64,000 nucleotides of DNA from Ideonella sp. A 288 (GTDB taxonomy: Bacteria > Pseudomonadota > Gammaproteobacteria > Burkholderiales > Burkholderiaceae_C): the NCBI RefSeq assembly GCF_002198735.1, contig NZ_MWLO01000143.1:10317-74316 (forward strand). Reading direction: 5' to 3'. The notes under the pieces were generated by a model that was not told the origin of the DNA, did no database searches, and saw only the letters and a program-made list of their open reading frames with translations. A program made the position numbers and the translations under genes. Each line of letters opens with the position of its first letter. The stretch's first letter is position 1. Shown here one piece after another: positions 42,641 through 52,292 of the stretch.

Positions 42641-44932
42641 GTGATCCATGCCTTTCGACTCAACCGGATTTCCACTGCGGCCGCGTTCGCCGTGCTTCAT
42701 GCCGGGGCCTGGGCGCAAGCTTCTGCCGACGCAGCCGAGGCAGGCAAGCTGCAGACCATCACGGTCACCGCCGAGCGGCGCGTCGAGAACCTGCAAAACG
42801 TCCCCAGTTCCATCAGCACCTTGGGCACGGAGTTGCTGGACGCCCTGAACACCGGCGGGCAGGACATCCGCATGTTGGCCGGCCGAGTGCCCAGCCTCAA
42901 CATCGAGTCCTCGTTCGGCCGCACCTTCCCGCGCTTCTATCTGCGCGGCTACGGCAACACCGACTTCCGCCTGAACGCCTCGCAGCCGGTCTCGCTCGTT
43001 TATGACGACATCGTGATGGAGAACCCCATCCTCAAGGGCTTCCCGGCCTTCGACCTCGACCGCATCGAGGTGCTGCGCGGGCCGCAGGGCACGCTGTTCG
43101 GACGCAACACGCCGGCCGGGGTGGTGAAGTTCGATTCGGTCAAGCCGACGCTGACAAAGGGCGAGGACTACGTCAGCCTGTCGTATGGCACCCACAACGC
43201 CGTCAACCTCGAGGGGGCCAAGAACCTGGTGGTGTCGCCCGAATCGGCGCTGCGCCTCTCGGTGCTGAACCAGACCCGCAGCGACTGGATCCACAACACC
43301 TTCGCCGCCGGCCCGACCAAGGACATGGAAGGCATGCGCGACAGTGCTGTGCGCCTGCAATGGCTGTACGAACCCAGCAAGCAGTTCAGTGCACTGGCCA
43401 ACGTGCACGCACGCGACTTCTCCGGCACGGCGCGCGAGTTTCGCGCCAACATCATCCAGCCCGGCACCAACGATCTGGTGCCGGGCTTCGACATCACCAA
43501 GGTGTCGTTCGACGGCCTCAATGAATCGCGCCTGAAGAACCAGGGCGCCAGCCTGCGCCTGCGTTGGAACCTGGGCGACGTGTCTCTGCACGCCATCACC
43601 GGCTATGAATCGGTCACCTCGTTCAGCCGTGGTGACGTCGACGGCGCCTCACCACCTTATGTGTTTGGCGGCGGTGCCGGTTCCACGCCGTTCTTCTCCG
43701 AGACCGCCGATGGCATCCCCAAGCACAGCCAATGGACACAGGAGCTGCGTCTGGAGTCGAACAGCAATGGTCCGCTGAGTTGGCAGACCGGCGTCTTCCT
43801 GTTCAAGGAGGACTACAAGGTCGAGAGCTTCGACTACGACTCCACCGCCGGCAACAAGCAGGTCGGCTACGAGCGCACCCACCAGAAGAACGACGCCTAC
43901 GCGCTCTTCGGTGCGCTCAACTACGCCGTCAGCCCGCAGCTCAAACTGCGCGGTGGCTTGCGCTACACCTGGGACAAGAAGAGCTTCAACGTCGAGGACT
44001 ACAACAGCTCGGCCTTCGTGCCCTGCGTGCTGTCCGCCAAGTGTGATCTGAAGGGACTTGGCGCCCAGGGACCCTTGAGCGCCAAGACCTCGGACAAGAA
44101 GCTGAGCTGGGACCTCAGCGGCACCTACGCGCTGGACCGCAACACCAACCTCTACGCGCGCGCCGCCACGGGATTCCGCGGTTCGAGCGTGCAGGGCGCC
44201 AGCGCCTTCAACGACCAATCGGTTGCCGGCCCGGAGAACAACACCTCCATCGAAGCAGGCATCAAGGCCGATCTGTTCGACCGCCGCGCGCGGCTGAACT
44301 TCGGCGTCTTCAGGTACACGGTGAAGGACTTGCAACTCACGGCCGTGGGGGGCGCGTCCGGGAACTCCAATGTGTTGTTGGCCGCGAAGAAGGCCACCGG
44401 CCAAGGCTTCGAGATGGACCTCCAGGCCTTTGTCACCAGCAACCTGTTGGCCACGTTGGGGCTGGGCTACAACGACACCCAGATCAAGGACCCGAACCTG
44501 GTGGTGTCGGTGTGCGGCAATGGCCAGTACATCACGCGCCCCAACTGCCAGGTGCTCGATCCTCAGCCCACGTCGTCCACAGCCAAGATCAATGGCAACC
44601 CGCTGCCGCAGGCGCCCAAGAGCACGGTGAACTTCACGTTGAAATACTCGCAGCCGATGGCCAATGGAGAGGTCTATGCCTTCACCGATTGGGTGTACCG
44701 CAGCAAGGTCAATTTCTTCCTCTACGAGGCGACCGAGTTCACCGGCAAGTCGCTCACCGAAGGTGGAGTGCGCGTGGGCTACACCTGGAACAATGGCAGG
44801 TACGACCTGGCGGCCTTCGGGCGCAACATCACCAACCAGATCCGCATCGTCGGCGGCATCGACTTCGTCAACCTGACCGGCTTCCTCAACGAGCCGCGCA
44901 CCTGGGGTGTGCAGTTCAAGGCGGCGTTCTGA
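42641..44932 (+). CDS. TonB-dependent outer-membrane receptor
   Basis: A 763-residue TonB-dependent receptor that imports a ligand through the outer membrane using energy from TonB-ExbBD. The signal peptide ends A-W-A-Q-A, followed by a TonB-box-like L-Q-T-I-T-V-T-A near 37-44. The plug domain (about 45-160) contains V-L-R-G-P-Q-G-T-L-F-G-R-N. The remaining 600 residues are beta-barrel, ending in phenylalanine (A-A-F). I used GTG 42641, preceded by GGAG; frames from 42533 add a region without leader character. Related receptors take up polyethers, sulfated glycans or aromatic compounds. Together with the porin it gives two outer-membrane routes into this region. Confidence 0.92.
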   Translation: MIHAFRLNRISTAAAFAVLHAGAWAQASADAAEAGKLQTITVTAERRVENLQNVPSSISTLGTELLDALNTGGQDIRMLAGRVPSLNIESSFGRTFPRFYLRGYGNTDFRLNASQPVSLVYDDIVMENPILKGFPAFDLDRIEVLRGPQGTLFGRNTPAGVVKFDSVKPTLTKGEDYVSLSYGTHNAVNLEGAKNLVVSPESALRLSVLNQTRSDWIHNTFAAGPTKDMEGMRDSAVRLQWLYEPSKQFSALANVHARDFSGTAREFRANIIQPGTNDLVPGFDITKVSFDGLNESRLKNQGASLRLRWNLGDVSLHAITGYESVTSFSRGDVDGASPPYVFGGGAGSTPFFSETADGIPKHSQWTQELRLESNSNGPLSWQTGVFLFKEDYKVESFDYDSTAGNKQVGYERTHQKNDAYALFGALNYAVSPQLKLRGGLRYTWDKKSFNVEDYNSSAFVPCVLSAKCDLKGLGAQGPLSAKTSDKKLSWDLSGTYALDRNTNLYARAATGFRGSSVQGASAFNDQSVAGPENNTSIEAGIKADLFDRRARLNFGVFRYTVKDLQLTAVGGASGNSNVLLAAKKATGQGFEMDLQAFVTSNLLATLGLGYNDTQIKDPNLVVSVCGNGQYITRPNCQVLDPQPTSSTAKINGNPLPQAPKSTVNFTLKYSQPMANGEVYAFTDWVYRSKVNFFLYEATEFTGKSLTEGGVRVGYTWNNGRYDLAAFGRNITNQIRIVGGIDFVNLTGFLNEPRTWGVQFKAAF

Positions 44933-44965
44933 CGGGGTGAAACTTGGTGTTGCGATGCAGGCCGA

Positions 44966-45445
44966 TCACTTGTTCTTCCTGACGTAGTCCACAAGGTACG
45001 CGAACTCCTCCACGCAGCCCGCCTCCACCTGGCCCTGCGCGAACTTGGCGACCGCGCCGCCGAGCAGCGGCACGCTGCACTTGCAGGTGTGCGTGATGCG
45101 GTAGATGCAGCCCTTGCCCGCGGGCACGAGTTCGAATTCCGCGCTCATCTTCACGGGCTGGCCAATGGCGTCCATCGTCAAGGTGCCAGTGCGGCCGCCC
45201 TCGGACTCGGCGTGCCAGGTTTCCTCGAACACCAGATCAGCCTCTGACGACATGACCTTGGCCACCAGAGCCGGCAAGTCGCGCTTCACGCGCCGCCTCA
45301 TCGTCACGGTCACGCCGCCGGCGGCCTTCTTGGCCTTGACGGTGGCGCTCAACTCGCCGAGCGCGGCACTGCGCGCTTCCAGCCACTTGGCGTCGGTGAG
45401 CAACGCGAAGACCTTGTCCACCGGGGCGCTGTACTTCTGTTCCAT
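44966..45445 (-). CDS. DUF2505 family protein
   Basis: A 159-residue DUF2505 protein, a SRPBCC-like fold of unknown role. The N-terminus Y-S-A-P-V-D-K-V-F-A-L-L-T-D is typical, and the C-terminus ends with a helix (V-E-E-F-A-Y-L-V-D-Y-V). No signal peptide. It is the last gene of the minus-strand operon unknown A - sulfatase 3 - acyl-CoA ligase - WS/DGAT - alkylsulfatase - DUF2505. SRPBCC pockets bind hydrophobic ligands, so a carrier for the long-chain alcohol or acid is conceivable, but that is inference. It is convergent with the TonB receptor. Confidence 0.85.
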   Translation of the reverse strand: MEQKYSAPVDKVFALLTDAKWLEARSAALGELSATVKAKKAAGGVTVTMRRRVKRDLPALVAKVMSSEADLVFEETWHAESEGGRTGTLTMDAIGQPVKMSAEFELVPAGKGCIYRITHTCKCSVPLLGGAVAKFAQGQVEAGCVEEFAYLVDYVRKNK

Positions 45446-45493
45446 CGTCGTTCTCCTCGTGAGGGTGAGTGAAGCAGCAAGCGTCCGAGGCCG

Positions 45494-47476
45494 TCAGCGC
45501 GTCACGATCGCAAAGGTGCCCGGTGCCTTGTCGATCAGCGCAAAGAAGCGCACCAGGTCGATCTTGCTGCCGGCGATCTGGAGGTCATCGGACAGCAGCG
45601 TGTCCGTCACCCCCGCGGTGCCAGCCATCATCTTGACGAAGATCGGCCGCGTCAGCGTCAGCGTGGCATTGGCGTCGCTGGCCGGTGCCGCCTTGCGGTG
45701 GTGCAGCACGGCGTTCTCGATCCACAGCACGAAGGATTCCTTGGTGTCGGTGAACACGAGGTTGACCTTCAGGTTCTTGCCGTCGGCAGCCTGGGCGTCC
45801 AGGCCGGCCGCCATGGCTTCGAGGAAGCGCTCGACGGGTGTGCGCCCGAGCATCTCCACCAGAAAGCGGCGGTCAATGCCTTTCGTGGGCGGGCCCTGGC
45901 GCAGCTCGGCCGCTGCCGTGAGGTAGCTGTTGCGCCAGGTGGCCGCTTCGGCCATGAAGCCCATCTGCTCGTAGCAGCGCGCCAGCAGTTCCTTGGCCGC
46001 CGCATGGGCCGAGTCGGCAAACACCACGTGGTTGAGCAGTTCCGCGCACCAGCGATAGTCGCCCTTGTCGAATGCGGCCTGCGCGGCCGCCACGGCCTTG
46101 TCGGCCCCACCGGCCAGCTCGACATAGCGCTTGGCCGAGTCGGCGGGCGGCAACGGGTTGAGGTGGGCCGGGTTGCCGTCGTAAGCACCCAGATAGAGCT
46201 GGTACACCGCCTTGACGTTGTGGCGCAGGTCGCCGTAATAGCCGCGCGCGCCGAAGTGAGACTCCAATGACTTCGGCAACTTGATCTTGTCGGCGATCTC
46301 GTAGGGCGTGAGGCCAGCGTTGATCATGCGCACGGTCTGGTCGTGCGTGTACTTGTAGACGTCGCGGTGCTGGGTGATGAACTGGGCGATGCGCTCGCGG
46401 CCCCAGATGGGCCAGTTGTGCTGGCCGATGTAGACCTCGGAGTCGCCCAATCGATCGAGCGCCTGCTGCATGTAGCCGGCCCAGCGCAGCGCATCGCGCA
46501 CCTTGGCGCCGCGCACCGGCAGCAGGTTGTGCATGGTCTGCGCGAGGTTCTCGGCGCCACCGTAGGTCTTCTTGCTGGGGATCGAGAAAGTCAGCTCGGC
46601 CGGCGCCTCGGCGCCGGGCACGTTGTGAAAGACGAAGCGCACGCCGTCCAGCACCAGCTCCTGCGTCGGCTCCTTGATGAGGATCGTGGGCTCCAGCACG
46701 CCGATCGCGCCGTAGGCCACGTTCTTGCCCAGGCCGGTGTCGACCAGGCCGCGAGCCGACCGCTCGAGATCCTTGCCGAACTGGTAGATCGAACGCCGCG
46801 CCATGGCGGTGCCGACCAGGATGTTCTCGCTGGTGGCTTCTTCCATGAAGCCCTCGGAGGCCACCACGGGGATCTGTCGCTGTGCCACCTCTTCGGCACT
46901 GGCCACGCCCAGCGCGCCGCCAAAGTGGTCGGCATGGCTGTGCGTGAAGACGATGGCCGTCACCGGCTTGTTGCCCAGGTGCTGACGTGCAAAGGTCAGC
47001 GCCGCGCTGGCGCTCTCGCGCGCGGTGAGCGCGTCCACGACGATCAGGCCGGTCTTGCCTTCGATCAGTGTCATGTTGGCGATGTCGAAACCACGCACCT
47101 GCCAGACGCCATCCACCACCTTGAACAGGCCGATCTGTGCATTGAGCACCGCGTGCCGCCACAGGCTGGGGTTGACCGTCGGCGGCGCCGGTCCATCGAC
47201 GAACTTGAAGGCGTCGAAGTCGACCAACACCGTGCCGTCGGCGCTGCTGATCTTGCCGCTGGGCCTTGCGATGAGGCCGCGCTTGGCATCCTCGAAATCC
47301 TGCGCATCGGCCAGGTTGAGCTGCTGGGCGAACAGCGCGTTGGCCGTTGCGGTGGTGGCCGAGGCACCGCCGACAGCGCTGGCAGCGGGTGCGTCGCTGA
47401 CCGGGCGGCTGCAGCCCACGCCGGCCAAGGCCGTCAACAAGGCGGCCAGCGCGCAGGTCAATGAGGGTCGGGTCAT
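45494..47476 (-). CDS. Linear primary alkylsulfatase (SdsA1-type), lipoprotein-like
   Basis: A 660-residue metallo-beta-lactamase-fold alkylsulfatase that cleaves alkyl sulfate esters such as dodecyl sulfate to alcohol and sulfate. The dizinc site is in H-S-H-A-D-H-F-G-G (179-187). The family stretches E-A-P-A-E-L-T-F, H-N-W-P-I-W-G and Y-K-Y-T-H-D-Q-T-V-R are present. The C-terminal 130 residues form the SCP2-like lipid-binding domain (near 530-655). The leader ends A-L-A-G-V-G-C, so Cys22 may be lipidated and the enzyme periplasmic. ATG 47476 is used; upstream codons give no leader. It shares an operon with an acyl-CoA ligase and a WS/DGAT, which would take the released fatty alcohol. Confidence 0.94.
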   Translation of the reverse strand: MTRPSLTCALAALLTALAGVGCSRPVSDAPAASAVGGASATTATANALFAQQLNLADAQDFEDAKRGLIARPSGKISSADGTVLVDFDAFKFVDGPAPPTVNPSLWRHAVLNAQIGLFKVVDGVWQVRGFDIANMTLIEGKTGLIVVDALTARESASAALTFARQHLGNKPVTAIVFTHSHADHFGGALGVASAEEVAQRQIPVVASEGFMEEATSENILVGTAMARRSIYQFGKDLERSARGLVDTGLGKNVAYGAIGVLEPTILIKEPTQELVLDGVRFVFHNVPGAEAPAELTFSIPSKKTYGGAENLAQTMHNLLPVRGAKVRDALRWAGYMQQALDRLGDSEVYIGQHNWPIWGRERIAQFITQHRDVYKYTHDQTVRMINAGLTPYEIADKIKLPKSLESHFGARGYYGDLRHNVKAVYQLYLGAYDGNPAHLNPLPPADSAKRYVELAGGADKAVAAAQAAFDKGDYRWCAELLNHVVFADSAHAAAKELLARCYEQMGFMAEAATWRNSYLTAAAELRQGPPTKGIDRRFLVEMLGRTPVERFLEAMAAGLDAQAADGKNLKVNLVFTDTKESFVLWIENAVLHHRKAAPASDANATLTLTRPIFVKMMAGTAGVTDTLLSDDLQIAGSKIDLVRFFALIDKAPGTFAIVTR

Positions 47477-47532
47477 CTTCGTCTCCTGTGGACGCAGCAA
47501 ACTCCACGCGCGAGCGGCAGGACAGGCGGTGC

Positions 47533-48912
47533 TCACTCGAGAATGCAGGCGTGCAGCTCGTCAAACGCCGTCTGCACATGGCCTGCAAGACCTTGCAGGT
47601 CGGGCAGGCCTTCGGCGGCCACCAGGCCAAAGTACAAGGTGCCCGCATAGCTGAACAGCGTGATGTTGAGCAGGTTGCTGGGTGGCAGCGTGCTGATGGG
47701 GTGCATCTCCTCCATCTTGGCGCCCTTGATGTAGAGGTACTCCTTCGGCCCCGGCACATTGGACACCATCGCGTTGCTCAGGGGCGGCAAGCGGTCGCTC
47801 AGTTTGAAGGTTTCCGCGCCCTGGGCCACCAGGCCAGTGAGGATGGTGTAGGACTCGATCGCCACGGGGGCCACGCTGTCCATCATCGCGCGCACATTGC
47901 GCAGCGAATAGCCGATGTTGCGCAGCCGCACATAGGGGTCGTCGGTGGGGGGCGACAGCTCGACTTGCACGATGCCGATCTTGTTGCCGGCCGACTTGTC
48001 GCCTTCGCGGCGCAGGTTCACCGGCATCTGGATGGTGATGGGGCGCTTCAGCTCGACGCCCTGGTCGGCCAGGTAGCGGCGCAGGGCGCCGTCCAGGCAG
48101 GTGAGCGCCACGTGGTTGACGGTGGACCGCGTGCGGTCGCGGATGCGGCCGATGCGGTCCATGGCGATACCGGTGGCCGCAAACTGCCGTCCGGCGGTGA
48201 CCTGTCCTGTGAGCAGGGTCTTGGCGCTGGAGACGAAGGGCAAGGCAATCGCGTTCTTGGTCAGCTTGGCGCCTTCCAGCAAGAGCATGGCCGCCAGCCG
48301 CCCGACCCCCATGGCGCGCTGCGTGGTGTCGGCCAGTTCCTTCCACACCGACTGAGCAACCTCTTGTGCCGCCTTCCTGCGCTTCACCGCATGCCCGCCA
48401 TGCTTCTGGGTCCACAGCGGCCACACCTGCAGGTCATCGGGATCGGACGCCATGGTTTCGGCAATCCAGCGCGACATGGTCACCCCGTCCGCGTAGGCAT
48501 GGTGAATCTTCTGATAGAGGGCAAAGCGGCCATCAGCCAGGCCATCGATCACATGCATTTCCCACAGCGGTCGGCTGCGGTCCAGCACCGGCTCGTGCAG
48601 CTTGGCCACGAAGGCATACAGCGCATGCCGATCATTGCCACCCCGAGGCAGGCGATGGAAGAAGATGTGCTGCGACAGATCCACCTCCGTGGCAGTCTTC
48701 CAGCTGGGCATGCCCGTCTTCGAGAACTCGACGACCCGATCAAACGGCGCCTTCAGATCGCTGTGGGTGAGGTATTCGCGGTAAAGGTTCCTGGCAAATG
48801 CGGTCGTTGATTTCGCCGGCCGCTTGCAGATCAGCAGGCCCGCCACGTGCTTGGGGCTCGCGGCGGTTTCGGCGATGAAGAAGCCGAAGTCCAGAAAGGA
48901 AAGTTTGCTCAC
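47533..48912 (-). CDS. Wax ester synthase/diacylglycerol acyltransferase
   Basis: A 459-residue WS/DGAT enzyme that joins acyl-CoA to a fatty alcohol (wax ester) or diacylglycerol. The catalytic motif H-H-x3-D-G is H-H-A-Y-A-D-G at 137-143. The N-terminus F-L-D-F-G-F-F differs from the common F-L-x-x-E start, and the N-V-P-G-P motif near 395 marks the second half. No signal peptide. It lies between an acyl-CoA ligase and an alkylsulfatase in one operon, which ties the fatty alcohol set free from alkyl sulfates to storage or detoxification as wax ester. Direct evidence for substrate preference is lacking. Confidence 0.92.
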   Translation of the reverse strand: MSKLSFLDFGFFIAETAASPKHVAGLLICKRPAKSTTAFARNLYREYLTHSDLKAPFDRVVEFSKTGMPSWKTATEVDLSQHIFFHRLPRGGNDRHALYAFVAKLHEPVLDRSRPLWEMHVIDGLADGRFALYQKIHHAYADGVTMSRWIAETMASDPDDLQVWPLWTQKHGGHAVKRRKAAQEVAQSVWKELADTTQRAMGVGRLAAMLLLEGAKLTKNAIALPFVSSAKTLLTGQVTAGRQFAATGIAMDRIGRIRDRTRSTVNHVALTCLDGALRRYLADQGVELKRPITIQMPVNLRREGDKSAGNKIGIVQVELSPPTDDPYVRLRNIGYSLRNVRAMMDSVAPVAIESYTILTGLVAQGAETFKLSDRLPPLSNAMVSNVPGPKEYLYIKGAKMEEMHPISTLPPSNLLNITLFSYAGTLYFGLVAAEGLPDLQGLAGHVQTAFDELHACILE

Positions 48913-49013
48913 GGCCGGGGTCCTGTGGCGGGTTTCCGGGGTGGTTCAGGCCGGACTTGCTGGGTCAAGCAGGCTGAAGCTCATGCGCCGGCTCGATGAC
49001 GGTCGGTCCGGGC

Positions 49014-50654
49014 TCAAGCCACATCCCGCAGCTCGCGCCGCAGGATCTTGCCGACCGTGGACTTGGGCAGTGAGTCGACAAAGCGCACGATCTTGGGCAC
49101 CTTGTAGGCGGTCATTTCCTTGCGGCAATGGGCCGTCAGCTCTTCGGCGGTCAGTGCCGAACCGGGCGCGCGTACCACGAACAGCTTCACCGCCTCTCCG
49201 GTCTTGGCGTCGGGCACGCCGATGCAGGCGCATTCGCCCACACCGGGGCAGGCGCTGGCCACGGCTTCCACCTCGTTGGGGAACACGTTGAAGCCCGAGA
49301 CGATGACCATGTCCTTCTTGCGATCGACGATCTTGAGGAAACCCTTGTCGTCGAACACGCCGACGTCGCCGGTGCGGAAGTAGCCATCGGCGGTGAAGGC
49401 CGCCACATTGGCTTCGGGCTGGTTCCAGTAGCCGCTCATCACCTGCGGACCCTTTGCGCAGATCTCGCCCGACTCGCCGATGGCGGCCTCGGTGCCGTCG
49501 TCCTTCAACAACTTGATGTCCGTGCCCGGCACCGGCAGGCCGGTGGTGCCGCTGAAGTCCTCGATCATGGCCGGGTTGAACGACAACACCGGACTGGTCT
49601 CCGACAGGCCGTAGCCCTCGCGGATGAAGGTGCCGGTGAGGGCCTTCCACTTTGCCGAGGTGGCGCCCACCACGGCGGCGCCACCGCCACCAGACAAGCG
49701 CAGGTTGGAGAAGTCGACTTCGCCAATGCGCGGGTGCATGCTCAGGCCCGCATACAAGGTGTTCACGCCGATGAAGATGCTGGGCCTGGCCTTCTTGAAG
49801 ACGTCGATGAAGCCGTCCATGTTGCGCGGGTCGGCCACCAGCCAGTTGTCTGCACCCACCGAGAAGTAGGTGATGAAGTTCACCATCAGCGCCATGATGT
49901 GGTACAGCGGAATGGCAGTGAGGATCACCTCCTGACCGTCGCGCAAGGCGCTGGGCATCATGGCCTTGTACTGCTCGGTGTTGGCCACCAGGTTGCGGTG
50001 CGACAGGCAGGCGCCCTTGGACAGCCCGGTGGTGCCGCCGGTGTACTGCAGGAACAGCAGGTCGTCGCCGCTGAGCGCGACGGGTGTGCGCTGCATCGAT
50101 GCGCCCTTTGCCAGCGCGTCGGCCAGCGGGATGCTGCCGACCAGCCGCGCGTCCACCGGCGGGCTGGGCAGTGCGGTGCCACTGCCGTCGCCCGGCGCCA
50201 CCGTGATCACGGTCTGGATGCCGGTCCTGGCGATCACTTCGGCCAGCGTGGGCGTCGAGCCGTTGTAGATGACGATGATCTTGCTGCCCGAATCATTCAA
50301 CTGGTGTTCGAGCTCGCGCGGCGTGTACATCGGGTTGACGTTGACCTGCACCCCGCCGGCGCGAATGATGCCCAGGCAAGCGATGGGGAAGGCCAACAGG
50401 TTGGGCGACATCACCGCCACGCGGTCGCCTTTCTTCACGCCGAGGGTCTGCTGCAGCCAGGCGGCGAACGCGGCCGACAAGCGGTCGACATCGGCGTAGC
50501 TCAGCGTCTGGCCGAATGAACGGAAGGCCGGCTTATCGGCATAACGCAGCATCGCTGCGTCCAGCAGATGCACGATCGACGGGTGGGCATCGGCATTGAT
50601 CCCGGCGGGGATGCCGTTGGCGCGGTGGGTTTCGAGCCAGGGTTGCGCGTGCAT
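49014..50654 (-). CDS. Long-chain fatty-acid-CoA ligase
   Basis: A 546-residue ANL-superfamily ligase that activates a fatty acid to acyl-CoA through an acyl-adenylate. The AMP-binding motif is Y-T-G-G-T-T-G-L-S-K (204-213), followed by G-Y-G-L-S-E-T-S-P near 343-351, the D-x-G-Y-F-R-T-G-D motif near 419-427, and the C-terminal lysine in S-T-V-G-K-I-L-R-R-E. It resembles FadD of the E. coli type. The gene lies between sulfatase 3 and WS/DGAT in the minus-strand operon and can provide the acyl-CoA partner for wax ester formation or beta-oxidation. It is not the only possible source of acyl-CoA. Confidence 0.93.
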   Translation of the reverse strand: MHAQPWLETHRANGIPAGINADAHPSIVHLLDAAMLRYADKPAFRSFGQTLSYADVDRLSAAFAAWLQQTLGVKKGDRVAVMSPNLLAFPIACLGIIRAGGVQVNVNPMYTPRELEHQLNDSGSKIIVIYNGSTPTLAEVIARTGIQTVITVAPGDGSGTALPSPPVDARLVGSIPLADALAKGASMQRTPVALSGDDLLFLQYTGGTTGLSKGACLSHRNLVANTEQYKAMMPSALRDGQEVILTAIPLYHIMALMVNFITYFSVGADNWLVADPRNMDGFIDVFKKARPSIFIGVNTLYAGLSMHPRIGEVDFSNLRLSGGGGAAVVGATSAKWKALTGTFIREGYGLSETSPVLSFNPAMIEDFSGTTGLPVPGTDIKLLKDDGTEAAIGESGEICAKGPQVMSGYWNQPEANVAAFTADGYFRTGDVGVFDDKGFLKIVDRKKDMVIVSGFNVFPNEVEAVASACPGVGECACIGVPDAKTGEAVKLFVVRAPGSALTAEELTAHCRKEMTAYKVPKIVRFVDSLPKSTVGKILRRELRDVA

Positions 50655-50717
50655 GAGGCAAGTCCTTTCAGTCCAGCGAGGCCGGTCGGCCGATGGGTTC
50701 GTGGTTTGTGCTTGGTG

Positions 50718-52253
50718 CTACTTCGGGTTCAGCAACGTCGCCGCGCCAATGCCAGAACCCTTCTGCCGTGGCGGGTAGTCCTGCAGGCTCTTGCCGAAGC
50801 GCTGCATCTGACCGCCAATCAGCGGCAGCAGGAAGCTCTTCTCCTTCATCCACAGCAAGTGGCCGCCGGTGTTGGGTGTCAGCTCGAAGGGGTCGAGCTT
50901 GATGTTCACCAGCATGCCGCCATCGAGCTTCTCGGCCGCACCCAGCCAGGTGTTCTTGAGCTGGAAGTGCAGCTTCCATTGGTCCACTCGCACCGCGTTG
51001 AATTCGTTCTCGGCATAGAAGAAGAACTCGCGGCGCTTGCTCTTGCCTTTGCCGGTGAGCATGTCGGTCTGGTTGTAGCCGTCGAGGAAGACCTTGTAGT
51101 CGCGCTCGCCGATCTTGGTGCCCTTGAGCAACCGCTCCTTGATGTCGCCGTCGCCCACTGCCGCCATGAGCGTGGGCAGCCAGTCCTCGCTGGCCATGAA
51201 TTCGCTGGTCCATTCGTTGGCGGCGATCCGGCCGGGCCAGCGCACGAGCATCGGTACGCGAAAGCCACCATCCCAAGTGGTGCCCTTCTCGCCGCGGAAC
51301 GAGGGTGTTCCCGCCTCGGGCCAATGCGCCAGGTTCACACCGTTGTCGGAGGTGAACATCACGATGGTGTTCTTGGCCGCGCCCATGTCGTCGAGCTGCT
51401 TGAGCAGTTTGCCGACGATGGCATCCAGGTGCAGCAGGCCGTCGGCATAGCGGCTGTGGCCGCTCTTGCCCATCCACTCGGGGCTGATGTGAATCTGCTG
51501 GTGCATGCGCGTGGGGTTGAACCACAGGAAGAAGGGCTTGCCGGTCTTCTGCGTGCGCTTGAGCCAGTCCTGCGTGACGGCCAGCACCTCGTCGTCAAAG
51601 GTTTCCTGGCGCTTGGCGCCGAGTTGTCCGCGGTCCTCGATGCGCTGCTTGCCCACCGGCCCGAAGCGGGGGTCGGCGGTGGGGTCGTCCTTGTCGGTGG
51701 CCCAGCTGTAGAGCACATTGCGTGGTCGCCCTGGGAAGTTGGCGTTCTTCGGAAACTCGGGTTGCTCGAACTGCTCCATCACGTTCAGGTGATAGAGCAG
51801 GCCGAAGAATTCGTCGAAGCCGTGTACCGTGGGCAGGTGCTCGTTGCGGTCGCCCACATGGCTCTTGCCGAACTGCGCGGTGGCATAGCCGCGGGCCTTG
51901 AGCATCTCGGCCAGCGTCGGGTCCTCGGCCTTCAGGCCCAGTGGCGCGCCGGGCTGGCCCACCGAGGTGAGTCCGGTGCGGATCGGGTACTGGCCGGTGA
52001 TGAAGGCAGCGCGCCCGGCGGTGCAGCTCGGCTGCGCGTAGTAGTCGCTGACGGTGAGGCCCTCGCGCGCCAGGCGGTCGATGTTGGGCGTGTTCACCGC
52101 GCCCAGGCCGCGGTGAATGGCCGAGACGTCGAAGGGCGCGACGTCGTCGGTCATGATCATCACGATGTTGGGTGGCGCGGCGGCGGATTGCGCCCACGCG
52201 CTGAGCGACAGGGCGCAGGCCAGGCCAGCGGCCAGGAATCGAAGCAAGCTCAT
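50718..52253 (-). CDS. Exported type I arylsulfatase 3
   Basis: A 511-residue type I sulfatase with an N-terminal signal peptide (about 21 residues, ending A-W-A-Q). Metal ligands are Asp36-Asp37 in M-T-D-D-V-A-P, and the formylglycine precursor is Cys77 in C-T-A-G-R-A-A-F-I-T-G, the C-x-A-x-R form. The G-K-S-H-V-G-D and S-D-N-G-V-N motifs are intact. It differs from sulfatases 1 and 2 in being exported and shorter, without the C-terminal domain. It is the second gene of the operon headed by unknown protein A, so it probably desulfates compounds in the periplasm. Confidence 0.94.
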   Translation of the reverse strand: MSLLRFLAAGLACALSLSAWAQSAAAPPNIVMIMTDDVAPFDVSAIHRGLGAVNTPNIDRLAREGLTVSDYYAQPSCTAGRAAFITGQYPIRTGLTSVGQPGAPLGLKAEDPTLAEMLKARGYATAQFGKSHVGDRNEHLPTVHGFDEFFGLLYHLNVMEQFEQPEFPKNANFPGRPRNVLYSWATDKDDPTADPRFGPVGKQRIEDRGQLGAKRQETFDDEVLAVTQDWLKRTQKTGKPFFLWFNPTRMHQQIHISPEWMGKSGHSRYADGLLHLDAIVGKLLKQLDDMGAAKNTIVMFTSDNGVNLAHWPEAGTPSFRGEKGTTWDGGFRVPMLVRWPGRIAANEWTSEFMASEDWLPTLMAAVGDGDIKERLLKGTKIGERDYKVFLDGYNQTDMLTGKGKSKRREFFFYAENEFNAVRVDQWKLHFQLKNTWLGAAEKLDGGMLVNIKLDPFELTPNTGGHLLWMKEKSFLLPLIGGQMQRFGKSLQDYPPRQKGSGIGAATLLNPK

Positions 52254-52292
52254 CGGGGTCTCCAGAGGGTTTTGTCAGCCCGTTCAGCGCGG

